From: Algoriphagus machipongonensis
Lineage (GTDB): Bacteria > Bacteroidota > Bacteroidia > Cytophagales > Cyclobacteriaceae
Length of the DNA: 64,000 nt
Reading direction: 5' to 3'
Assembly: GCF_000166275.1 (NCBI RefSeq)
Contig: NZ_CM001023.1
Coordinates: forward strand, 2,111,001-2,175,000
Below the pieces are notes generated by a model. It was not told the origin of the DNA. It made no database searches and saw only the letters and a list, made by a program, of their open reading frames with translations. A program made the translations under genes and the position numbers. Of this stretch, positions 45,967 through 53,826 are shown piece after piece (within the stretch, counting starts at the first letter, position 1; each line of letters opens with the position of its first letter).

Positions 45967-47258
45967 AACTCCTCTTTACACAAGATGCTTTAGTTAATTC
46001 AGGAGCAGAACGGAGTCATTTAGAAATCCTTTCCAGATTTTCCACGGAAATAGAAGTCGTTTTTGTGTACTTCTATCCGAAACATGATTTAAAAGAGGAA
46101 TACGAAAAAGCCGGAATCCGGCTTATTTTTTTGCAGATTGCAGAGTCATATCACTTTCGCTTGGCGGTGACTCTATTGATAAAAGTGATTAGAGCCGAAA
46201 AGCCTGATCTCTTAATCTCTTCACTCTGGAGAGCTGATATCATCACTCGAATTGCGTCAGTGATCACTAGAGTTCCGCTTGTGGGAACACTTGTCAATGA
46301 TAGCTATGCTCCCATAGCTTGGAAGGATAAGAAAGGTTTGAAATACAAGTTGGTTTATTGGCTAGATCGGTTAACAGCCAGAATTCCCAAATATTGGATT
46401 GCAAATGCTCAGGCTTTGGTAGAGTCGCATGAAAAGACGTTGGGCTTGAATGGTAAGAAAATATCTGTTGTTTATCGGGGAAGATCTGTTCCAGAAACAT
46501 TTTGGACAAAAGATAAGCTTCGCGATATAGGCCTTCGGCGAGATATGCCTTCGGCGAAATATGATCAAGTTCAAAAGGGAAAAGATTGCTTCGTGCCCAC
46601 AGTGTCGGGACAGGCTCTTCCTCATCGCAATGACGGATATTTTAACTTTATTTCTTACGGGAGACTGTTGGAAAGAAAGGGCTTTCAGGATGCCATCCAA
46701 GCTTTTTCAAAGGTTCTTCAAAAATACCCCAATTGTACATTGACCATTTATGGAGAGGGGCCTTTTAGAACAGAACTTGAAAAACTAGTTCAGGATTTAG
46801 ATTTGCAAGAATCTGTTTTTCTTCCAGGAAAGATCTCCAACCCTATTGATTTATTAATATCTAACTATAATTCAACAGTAGTTAATCGAAACTTCCAATC
46901 ACATCATAAATCATATATCCTACATCCTACATCCTACAACTGTTTTCTTTTTCCCAGTTGGTACGAAGGATTCTCCGGTGCTTTGGTAGAAGCCATGATG
47001 TCGGGGATTCCAATTATCGCATCCAATATTTCTATGAATTTGGAGGCAGTCAGCCCCAAAACTGCTTTGATTTTTGAGGTTCAAAATAGAGATCAATTAG
47101 CTAATCAAATGATTTTTGCCATCGATCACCCGGGTCTAATGGCTGGTTTGGGGAAAGCGGCCCGAGAAGAAGCGATTGCTAGATTTGATATAGAAAAGAT
47201 TGCTAAAGACTATGAAGCTTTACTTTTTGAGATAAAAAATGGAATAAAGAATAATTGA
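45963..47258 (+). CDS. GT4 family glycosyltransferase carrying two in-frame repeat insertions
   Basis: 431 residues, about 60 more than typical GT4 enzymes. The N-domain starts LLFTQDALVNSGAERSHLEI; the donor domain has FISYGRLLERKGFQDAI, YGEGPFRTELE and WYEGFSGALVEAMMSGIPII (E-x7-E). Two extra segments interrupt it. Residues about 182-222 come from intergenic-type repeats (DIGLRRDMPSAKYD; VSGQALPHRND), and residues about 300-326 include a 7-bp-period array (SHHKSYILHPTSYN). Both leave the frame open and lie in predicted loops before conserved strands. Activity may persist. Confidence 0.85.
   Translation: MKLLFTQDALVNSGAERSHLEILSRFSTEIEVVFVYFYPKHDLKEEYEKAGIRLIFLQIAESYHFRLAVTLLIKVIRAEKPDLLISSLWRADIITRIASVITRVPLVGTLVNDSYAPIAWKDKKGLKYKLVYWLDRLTARIPKYWIANAQALVESHEKTLGLNGKKISVVYRGRSVPETFWTKDKLRDIGLRRDMPSAKYDQVQKGKDCFVPTVSGQALPHRNDGYFNFISYGRLLERKGFQDAIQAFSKVLQKYPNCTLTIYGEGPFRTELEKLVQDLDLQESVFLPGKISNPIDLLISNYNSTVVNRNFQSHHKSYILHPTSYNCFLFPSWYEGFSGALVEAMMSGIPIIASNISMNLEAVSPKTALIFEVQNRDQLANQMIFAIDHPGLMAGLGKAAREEAIARFDIEKIAKDYEALLFEIKNGIKNN
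46507..46632. repeat. Intergenic repeat inserted in frame in a GT4 gene
   Basis: ATAGGCCTTCGGCGAGATAT resembles the CTTCGCTGAGATAGGC part of the 166-bp repeat. GATTGCTTCGTGCCCACAGT and CTCATCGCAATGACGG match the common CATTGCGAGG...GAAGCAATC palindromic repeat type of Bacteroidota. Confidence 0.7.
46903..46940. repeat. 7-bp-period array inside a GT4 coding region
   Basis: CATCATA, AATCATA, TATCCTA, CATCCTA, CATCCTA run in phase, as in the intergenic array at 23740-23780, but within an open GT4 frame. Confidence 0.8.
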
Positions 47259-47284
47259 GGTTTCTCAGTTGTTCCTCCTTCGAA

Positions 47285-48931
47285 ATGACTTTCAAAAATT
47301 ACAATTCCCCTCAATTGTATAGAATAGGAATTTTAACGGATTCTGATACGCTTCAGGCCTGGGAATGGGAATGCTTGAATGCATTGATCCAGCAGGTTAA
47401 TGCTGAGCTAGTTTTGGAGATCAGGAATCTTTCCCCAAAACCATCTGGTAAAAAATCCCCTTTTCTATACCGGGTCTATCGGGCTTTGGATCGGAAGATT
47501 TTTAAATCTGAGTTTGATGCATTTAAAAGAACTCCAATAGACAGCTTATCTCAGAGTAATTTCACCCAGATTCAGGTGAAGCCAATTCAGACTACTTACC
47601 GAGATGATTTTTTGAAAGAAGATCTTGAAAAAATCAAAGCCTTTAAATTGGACCTGATTTTACGATTTGGATTCCGCATCCTTACAGGTGAAATACTTAA
47701 AATTCCCCGCTTGGGAGTTTGGTCTTTTCATCATGGAGATCCTTCCGTTTATCGAGGAGGTCCCCCAGCATTTTGGGAAGTAATGCTGGGATGGGAAACC
47801 ACTGGGACTGTTTTACAAAAGTTAACCGAGCAATTAGATCAGGGAGAAATACTTTATCAATCGTATGCTCAGACCAACCCACTTTCAGTGGATCGGAATG
47901 CAAATGCAATATTTTGGAAGTCCTCGTGTTTTGTGGCCAGAATTCTTTCTAGAATTAATACCCTTGGAGAAGAGGCCTGGTTGGAGGAACTGAGTGAATC
48001 AAAGCGAGATCAAAAACCAAAGGTGGAATTAAAGAGGCCTCCAGAGACATTCGAGATGATTGCTTTGTTCTGGAAACTGCTCCGAAGAAATATAAATCGG
48101 AAGATTCAAGAAATTAAAAAGCCGGCTCATTGGGAAATAGCAGTAGTAAATCATTCCCAATCTGATGCAATTCAAAGTTCAGAAATTGAATTGCTAAGGC
48201 AAGAAGATATCTCATCAAACTATCTGGCGGATCCCTTTCCTGTCTTTTATCAGGGTAAATCTTATGTGTTTGCTGAAGAATTTGATCAGCAAACCAAAAA
48301 AGGAAGGATTGTTTGCTTGGTACCTGAAACCGAGAAGCAAACGATTTTAAAACCTGTGATTCAGGAAGCCTGGCACGTATCTTATCCCTTTATTTGGGAA
48401 GAAAATGGCAGTTACTACCTGATTCCAGAATCGGCGGAGGCTGGTAAGCTGTTTATTTATAAAGGGTTGGATTTTCCATTTCAATGGGGAATGAAGGAAG
48501 TTTTTTTTGATGGGGAAGGTTATGACCCAACACTTTATGTTGCAAATGGGAAGTATTGGCTGTTCCTTAATCAAAAACCCCACCCGGCATCTTCACCTTT
48601 TGATGAATTGAATTTATACTACTCTGACTCTTTGCATTCTTCAGAATGGAAAGCACATCCAATGAATCCCATCGTATCTGATGTGAGATGCTCTAGACCA
48701 GCGGGAAAATTATTTGAAAAAGAAGGAAAACTGTTTCGGCCAGCACAGGATTCTGGAAGGAGATATGGACATAGGATTGCTGTTCGGGAAATTCTGGAAA
48801 TGACAGAGAACAGCTATGAAGAACAAACAGCCTATTTTATAGAACCGGAGCTTGTACCACCTGCTTTGGGAGTTCACACACTCAATTTTTGTGGAGATCA
48901 GATGTATTTGGATTTTTACTTTCGAAAATGA
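47285..48931 (+). CDS. Formyltransferase-like domain fused to a beta-propeller domain
   Basis: 548 residues from ATG 47285. A TTG at 47255 would translate a dispersed GAGGTTTCTCAG...CTTCGAAATGAC repeat, so I prefer the ATG. Residues 100-235 contain a formyl_trans_N pattern (LDLILRFGFRILTGEIL, GVWSFHHGDPSVYRGGPPAF, LDQGEILYQ). From about 285, a blade-repeat region (YLADPFPVFYQGKSYVFAEE, HVSYPFIWEENGSYYLIPES, GYDPTLYVANGKYWLF, SRPAGKLFEKEGKLFRPAQD) resembles the five-bladed propeller seen with plant GINT1-type transferases. It may add a formyl group to an amino sugar. Overlaps the next gene by 4 bp. Confidence 0.8.
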   Translation: MTFKNYNSPQLYRIGILTDSDTLQAWEWECLNALIQQVNAELVLEIRNLSPKPSGKKSPFLYRVYRALDRKIFKSEFDAFKRTPIDSLSQSNFTQIQVKPIQTTYRDDFLKEDLEKIKAFKLDLILRFGFRILTGEILKIPRLGVWSFHHGDPSVYRGGPPAFWEVMLGWETTGTVLQKLTEQLDQGEILYQSYAQTNPLSVDRNANAIFWKSSCFVARILSRINTLGEEAWLEELSESKRDQKPKVELKRPPETFEMIALFWKLLRRNINRKIQEIKKPAHWEIAVVNHSQSDAIQSSEIELLRQEDISSNYLADPFPVFYQGKSYVFAEEFDQQTKKGRIVCLVPETEKQTILKPVIQEAWHVSYPFIWEENGSYYLIPESAEAGKLFIYKGLDFPFQWGMKEVFFDGEGYDPTLYVANGKYWLFLNQKPHPASSPFDELNLYYSDSLHSSEWKAHPMNPIVSDVRCSRPAGKLFEKEGKLFRPAQDSGRRYGHRIAVREILEMTENSYEEQTAYFIEPELVPPALGVHTLNFCGDQMYLDFYFRK

Positions 48932-50004
48932 GGATTATTCAACTGGTTCAAAAACCACAGGCAAGAGGAGCAGAAATTTTCACTACCTGGCTATGTGAAG
49001 AGCTAAAGGATCTGGGCCATCAAGTATTGTTAGTTTCATTGTTTGAAGGAAATTTTGAGTTGCCATTTTCAGGAAAGCTGATCCGACTCAATCGAAAAAA
49101 AGAAAATAGATTTTGTGATTATACAGGTTGGAAAAAATTCAATGAAATCGTCCAAGACTTTAAACCGGACCTGGTCCAGGCAAATGGGGGAGATACTTTA
49201 AAATTTGCTGTATTCAGTAGAAAATTATTTCTAGGAAGTTACAGACTGGTATTCAATAATGGGGGACTTGTAAGTACCTATTTGACTTCCCTAGGTCATC
49301 GAGTATTCAATCGATTCCTTTTCAGAAATACGGATGCATTTGTTTCTGTTTCTAATTATACCAAACAAGATTTGGATCAGTTTTTAGAAGCTAATAAAAA
49401 GCATAAGATGATTCCTATTGGGATACAAATTCCCTTTTTTGATCATTTGGCAAGCATGAGTCCTTTTCCCGTGATCGTTCAGATTTCTGGCTTTACCCAT
49501 GAAAAAAATCATCAAGGTACACTTAGGATTTTTAGATGTTTCCAAGAAAAACACCCAACATCCCAACTCTGGTTTATCGGAGATGGACCTGAAAAAGCAA
49601 CAATTGAAGCAGAAGTAGAAAAGTTGGGATTTAATAGTCAGATAAAATTTCTTGGATCATTATCCCAGCCATTCAATTGGATCCCGGATAATGCCATTTT
49701 GATTTTGCCAAGCATTTCTGAAGGGCTGCCCGCAGTTCTTCTGGAAGCTTTTTTTGCTCGAATTCCAGTGGTTGCTTATGGTATTGGGGGGATTCCCGAA
49801 GTATTAGTGGACCGGAAAAATGGGTTTTTGGTCAACCCAAAAGATGAAGACCAATTTTATGAGTCATTGGAGCAGTGTTTACATATGGACGAAGTCACTA
49901 AAAAATCTCTACTTGACAGGGCTCAAAAGACAGTAGAAGAAAATTATACCATAGCTCAAGTAGCTAAAAAGTATTTGGATTTTTACTCGGAACTATGCGG
50001 ATAA
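48928..50004 (+). CDS. GT4 family glycosyltransferase
   Basis: 358 residues from ATG 48928, which overlaps the previous stop (ATGA); an ATG 39 bases earlier is out of context. RIIQLVQKPQARGAEIFTTW, VVQIS-like IVQISGFTHEKNHQG, FIGDGPEKATIE and SISEGLPAVLLEAFFARIPVV (E-x7-E) mark a GT-B retaining enzyme. It is clearly related to the next gene (RIIQL-x-RPQ-RGAEIF). The pair arose by tandem duplication or acquisition. Confidence 0.9.
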   Translation: MRIIQLVQKPQARGAEIFTTWLCEELKDLGHQVLLVSLFEGNFELPFSGKLIRLNRKKENRFCDYTGWKKFNEIVQDFKPDLVQANGGDTLKFAVFSRKLFLGSYRLVFNNGGLVSTYLTSLGHRVFNRFLFRNTDAFVSVSNYTKQDLDQFLEANKKHKMIPIGIQIPFFDHLASMSPFPVIVQISGFTHEKNHQGTLRIFRCFQEKHPTSQLWFIGDGPEKATIEAEVEKLGFNSQIKFLGSLSQPFNWIPDNAILILPSISEGLPAVLLEAFFARIPVVAYGIGGIPEVLVDRKNGFLVNPKDEDQFYESLEQCLHMDEVTKKSLLDRAQKTVEENYTIAQVAKKYLDFYSELCG

Positions 50005-51077
50005 TTCAATTAATCACCAGACCTCAAAGGAGAGGTGCTGAGATTTTTGCAGTTCAATTGGCCGAATGTTTAAAAATCAGGGGACATGAGCTTTGGGTGA
50101 TCTCTTTATTGGAGGGACCGGGTGGGCTAAGTTTTTCGGAAGGTTTAATCAAAATGGATTTTAAAAACAGACCAAAACTGGATTATGAGGGGTATAAGGA
50201 ACTAGCCGCAACCATCAAAAAAATTAAACCGGATATCATTCAGGCCAATGCGTCTGATACACTTCGATATGCTGTGGGAGCAAAATATTTATGTTCATCA
50301 AAGTTTAAGCTTGTGTATAGAAATGCAAATATGATTTCAAGTTTTATTCGAGGAAAATCCCAATTGTATTTTAATAAAATTCTTCATTCAAATGTGGATG
50401 CAGTTATTTCAGTTTCAGAAAATTCAAGGCTTGATTATCAAAAATTATTTAAGCCTAATATGATTACATCAATCCCCATCGGAATTGATCCCAAAGAGAT
50501 TGATAAGAAACTATTGCAAGAGATGTTTCAAATTGATAAAGACTATTTACTTTTTGTGGGGTCTCTAGTACCGGAAAAAGATCCATTAGGTTTACTCAAA
50601 ATCTATAGTGAAGTATTAAAGACATATCCGAAAATTAATTTGGTTTATCTTGGTTCTGGACCATTAAGAAAGCATTTGGAGAGTGAAATTGCAGTTTTAG
50701 GTTTAACTAAATCAGTCCAGATAATTCCCAATCAGAAAAATATTTTCCCAATTCTCTCAAAAGCAAAAGCTTTAGTAATGGCTTCTAAAATAGAAGGTTT
50801 ACCCAGTGTGATTTTGGAGGCCATGTATTGTGAAATTCCAGTGATAGCATATCGTGTTGGAGGAATTCCTGAGGTGCTGAAAAATGGGGGAACAGGCTGG
50901 TCTGTTAATGTTGGAGATCAAACTTCTTTTGAAAACTCGATTTTAGATGTGATGAATCTTAACAAAGATGCTTTAGAAACTATTACTCAAAAAGCAAAAG
51001 ATCAAGTTCTAGAAAATTATCAAAATATTGATCTCTTTAAAAAATTTGAAGTGTTTTATGAAAATTTGCTTCAATGA
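49995..51077 (+). CDS. GT4 family glycosyltransferase
   Basis: 360 residues, ATG start overlapping the previous gene by 10 bp. RIIQLITRPQRRGAEIFAVQ, LLFVGSLVPEKDPLGLL, YLGSGPLRKHLE and SKIEGLPSVILEAMYCEIPVIAY. It mirrors the preceding protein. The downstream sulfotransferase-like gene starts in its stop codon. Confidence 0.9.
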   Translation: MRIIQLITRPQRRGAEIFAVQLAECLKIRGHELWVISLLEGPGGLSFSEGLIKMDFKNRPKLDYEGYKELAATIKKIKPDIIQANASDTLRYAVGAKYLCSSKFKLVYRNANMISSFIRGKSQLYFNKILHSNVDAVISVSENSRLDYQKLFKPNMITSIPIGIDPKEIDKKLLQEMFQIDKDYLLFVGSLVPEKDPLGLLKIYSEVLKTYPKINLVYLGSGPLRKHLESEIAVLGLTKSVQIIPNQKNIFPILSKAKALVMASKIEGLPSVILEAMYCEIPVIAYRVGGIPEVLKNGGTGWSVNVGDQTSFENSILDVMNLNKDALETITQKAKDQVLENYQNIDLFKKFEVFYENLLQ

Positions 51078-51832
51078 TTAAATACTTGTTTTCTATTAAC
51101 CCTGGACGCTCAGGTTCCCATTATTTATCGAATGTTCTCAGTCATGTAAAAGGAATAAGTTCTAATCATGAACCTTCTCCAAGAATGAATGGTAAAGAGA
51201 TGATGGAATTTTTAAAAGGGAAAAATGAGGGTTTGGTAAAACTAATGCCTCAAAAGATAAAGTCAATTCACGAAAATCTTGGTGTAAATGAATGTTATGT
51301 TGAGACAAGTCATCTGTTTATCAAAGGGTTTGGCTGGATGATTCCAGAGTACATTCCCCAAGAGGAAATTGGGGTTATAGTTTTAAAAAGAGAGAAGCAA
51401 AAAGTCATTGAAAGTTTATATAGAATTCATACTACTCCATTGAGTTATCATGGAAGGATGTGGGTTATGTTTCCTTCTATGAAAAATGCTATCAATAAGA
51501 TAAACAACTTAAATCTTATTAAATATCGATTTTTGTACTTATTAAATAGGCTCATCCGAACTGGGTATAATCCTTTTCGGAAATTAAGAATCGAGAAAAA
51601 GCTCTTCCCAAAGTATGAAAAAGAGCTAACAGAATGGTATATAAATGAAACTTATGCTCAAGGAGAATTATTTATTAAAAAGTTTCCAAAAATCAAAGTT
51701 TATAATACAAATGTGGAAAATTTAAATAAAGTGGAAGAATTCGAAAAAATGTTTGATTTTTTTAATTTAAACTTCAGACCGAAGCCCTCATTCTTTGAAG
51801 TAATTAATAAAAAAACTAATCTTAAAAGATAA
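51074..51832 (+). CDS. Sulfotransferase-like P-loop protein
   Basis: 252 residues. The N-terminus YLFSINPGRSGSHYLSNVLS has the PAPS-loop-like pattern (G-R-S-G-S) of sulfotransferases, and VIVLKREKQKVIESLYR stands where the 3'-phosphate site R-x-P is usual, but with R-E-K instead of R-D-P. So the fold is likely and activity uncertain. ATG start within the previous stop. It probably modifies the same glycan as the neighbouring GT4 enzymes. Confidence 0.65.
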   Translation: MIKYLFSINPGRSGSHYLSNVLSHVKGISSNHEPSPRMNGKEMMEFLKGKNEGLVKLMPQKIKSIHENLGVNECYVETSHLFIKGFGWMIPEYIPQEEIGVIVLKREKQKVIESLYRIHTTPLSYHGRMWVMFPSMKNAINKINNLNLIKYRFLYLLNRLIRTGYNPFRKLRIEKKLFPKYEKELTEWYINETYAQGELFIKKFPKIKVYNTNVENLNKVEEFEKMFDFFNLNFRPKPSFFEVINKKTNLKR

Positions 51833-51910
51833 GTTTTTTTAATTCTGGTGATTGCTAAAATAAATTCTCTTAAACCCGCTTTTTCTTAATTCAGTTTTAA
51901 AATTTCAAGT

Positions 51911-53110
51911 TTGCTAAAGATCAAAGTCTTACATCTTATTAAGTCCCTTGGAAGAGGAGGAGCGGAAAAACTGATACCAGAAACTGCCATGGTTCATCAT
52001 CAGGATAAATTTGAGTTTCATTGCCTCTACTTTTACCATCAGGAAAAGAACATTGTAGATGAATTAAAGGCTGCGGGTATTCAGGTGCATTTAATTCCCT
52101 CTGGGAATTTGGGCTTGTTTTTTCAGGTGAATAAAGTAAGAGATTTTGCAAAAGAAAAAGGTATAGATATCATCCATGCACACCTTCCTTGGGCTGGGAT
52201 TTTGGCAAGATTTGTTGGTAAAAAATTAAATATCCCCATTGTCTACACAGAGCATAATACATGGGAGCGATATAATAAGCTTTCCTATTGGGGTAATCGG
52301 ATGACCTTTAAGCAACAGGACATTGCCATTGCAGTGTCCAATGAAGTGGCACTTTCCATGCAGCTTAACTCCATGGTAGATCCCTATCGCCGTGGAGGAA
52401 GAATGAAGATAAAAGTGATACAGAATGGGGTGAATACGGATGTTTTTAGAAGGCAGCTAATTGACCCCTCACTTATTGAAGAACCTTCACCAACTCCCCC
52501 TTTTCAAAGGGGGGCAGGGGGGATTAATTTGAAAAACCAACTGCAAATTCCACTATCATCCATAATCATAGGCATCGTTGCCGTCTTTCGAGACCAAAAG
52601 CGCCTTTGGATCTGGATTGAATTGGCCTTGAAAATTCTGGAAAAATGCCCGAATACTCATTTCCTGTTGGTTGGCGATGGGGAATGGAGGGAAAGATTGG
52701 AAAAGCAGATAAAAGATTCTGGAAAAGAAAACCATTTCCATTTGGTGGGAGTGCAGACTCAGGTGATTCCATACCTTTCTATCATGGAAATTTATCTCAG
52801 TACTTCCGAGTTCGAGGGTTTACCCATTGCCATGCTGGAAGCCATGTCCTGTGAAGTACCAGTAGTAGCTACAAGAGCTGGGGGAATAGGAGAGGTCGTG
52901 CAACATGGAGTGCAGGGTTATTTATCCGAGATCGAAGAATATGAAGAGTTGGTTGATTATTGCATCCAACTAATTCAAAAACCAGAACTTCATCAAATGA
53001 TGTCTCTAGCCGCCAGAGAAAGGGTTGTCAAACAATTTAGCATGACCAGGATGGTTGAGGAGTTGGAAGGAGTCTATGAGTCGGTTATTGGTAAATCAGT
53101 GGAGCAGTAA
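51911..53110 (+). CDS. GT4 family glycosyltransferase with palindrome-derived insert
   Basis: 399 residues, TTG start. KVLHLIKSLGRGGAEKLIPE, IDIIHAHLPWAGILARF, EHNTWERYNKLS, VAVFRDQKRLW, LVGDGEWRERLEKQ and STSEFEGLPIAMLEAMSCEVPVVAT. Residues about 188-206 (LIEEPSPTPPFQRGAGG) are encoded by a CCCCCTTT-TC-AAAGGGGG palindrome and its flanks, placed between the N- and C-domains where others have a short linker. The last codons (GKSVEQ) lie in a 16-bp tandem repeat that continues downstream. Function likely kept. Confidence 0.88.
   Translation: MLKIKVLHLIKSLGRGGAEKLIPETAMVHHQDKFEFHCLYFYHQEKNIVDELKAAGIQVHLIPSGNLGLFFQVNKVRDFAKEKGIDIIHAHLPWAGILARFVGKKLNIPIVYTEHNTWERYNKLSYWGNRMTFKQQDIAIAVSNEVALSMQLNSMVDPYRRGGRMKIKVIQNGVNTDVFRRQLIDPSLIEEPSPTPPFQRGAGGINLKNQLQIPLSSIIIGIVAVFRDQKRLWIWIELALKILEKCPNTHFLLVGDGEWRERLEKQIKDSGKENHFHLVGVQTQVIPYLSIMEIYLSTSEFEGLPIAMLEAMSCEVPVVATRAGGIGEVVQHGVQGYLSEIEEYEELVDYCIQLIQKPELHQMMSLAARERVVKQFSMTRMVEELEGVYESVIGKSVEQ
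52493..52516. repeat. CCCCC-GGGGG palindrome inside a GT4 gene
   Basis: A perfect 8-bp stem (CCCCCTTT / AAAGGGGG) followed by GGCAGGGGGG. It is the same class as those near 17187, 17302 and 17813. Confidence 0.75.
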
Positions 53111-53203
53111 ATCAGTGGAGCAGTAAATTAGTATATTAGTTTACCAATTAACCATTTAACCGATTTACTAATTAACCAATTTTCCATTTTACTCTAAAAC
53201 CAA
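53094..53203. repeat. Tandem and 7-bp-period repeats before the second four-helix bundle gene
   Basis: TAAATCAGTGGAGCAG occurs twice in tandem (53094-53125) and covers the GT4 stop codon. Heptad-like TTTACCA, ATTAACC, CGATTTA follow up to the ATG at 53206. Confidence 0.75.
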
Positions 53204-53205
53204 CC

Positions 53206-53583
53206 ATGCCACCGATATCAGATTTTAGAACATTAGAATGTTGGATGAAGTGTAAAGAACTTAGGGAGGTTATTAAAACTGAAGTAATCAGTAAGCTTCC
53301 AAACGAAGAAAAATATAGATTAGCAGATCAATTGATCCGTGCTGCTAGGTCAACCACAAATAATATTGCAGAAGGCTGGGGGAAATTTCACTACAAAGAT
53401 CAAATTAAATATTGTTATCAAGCAAGAGGTTCTTGTGCTGAGATAATTGATCACATGGTAATTGCGTTTGAAGAAAAATATTGCTCTAAAGAAACATTTG
53501 AATCTATAGAAAAGCTTGCTCAAGAGTCTATGAAACTGATAAATGGTTATATTAATTATTTGAACAAAAGTTCTAAAGAATAA
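53206..53583 (+). CDS. Four-helix bundle protein (S23/IVS family)
   Basis: 125 residues, ATG start. FRTLECWMKCKELREVI, KYRLADQLIRAARSTTNNIAEGWG, KDQIKYCYQARGSCAEIIDHM and the terminal YINYL follow the family pattern. It is related to but divergent from the protein at 14972. Solitary, not a glycan enzyme, and completely surrounded by 7-bp-period repeats (53094-53203 and 53584-53825). Function unknown; an RNA-binding or helper role has been suggested for the family but not proven. Confidence 0.85.
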   Translation: MPPISDFRTLECWMKCKELREVIKTEVISKLPNEEKYRLADQLIRAARSTTNNIAEGWGKFHYKDQIKYCYQARGSCAEIIDHMVIAFEEKYCSKETFESIEKLAQESMKLINGYINYLNKSSKE

Positions 53584-53825
53584 CTTTATCAACTGACTCA
53601 CTAATCTACGATTCAACTGATTTACAAATTTACCAATAAACTGATTTACTGATCTACCATTCTACTGATCAACAATTCAACTTGTTTACCAATTTACCGA
53701 TTTACTAATTAACCAATTTACCAATTTACCGATTTACCGACTTACTAATCAACCAACTTACTAATTAACCAATTTACCGACTTACTAATTAACCAATTAA
53801 CCGATTTACCAATTAACTGACATAC
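53584..53825. repeat. 240-bp 7-bp-period array
   Basis: Heptads ATTTACC, AATTTAC, CGATTTA, CTAATTA, ACCAATT and variants run from just after the four-helix bundle stop to one base before the TTG start at 53827. Almost no G on the + strand. Confidence 0.85.
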
Positions 53826-53826
53826 A

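Noticed and set aside
47255..47284. TTG start for the formyltransferase-propeller gene
   Set aside because: These ten codons are a GAGGTTTCTCAG...GAAATGAC dispersed repeat; ATG 47285 is preferred.
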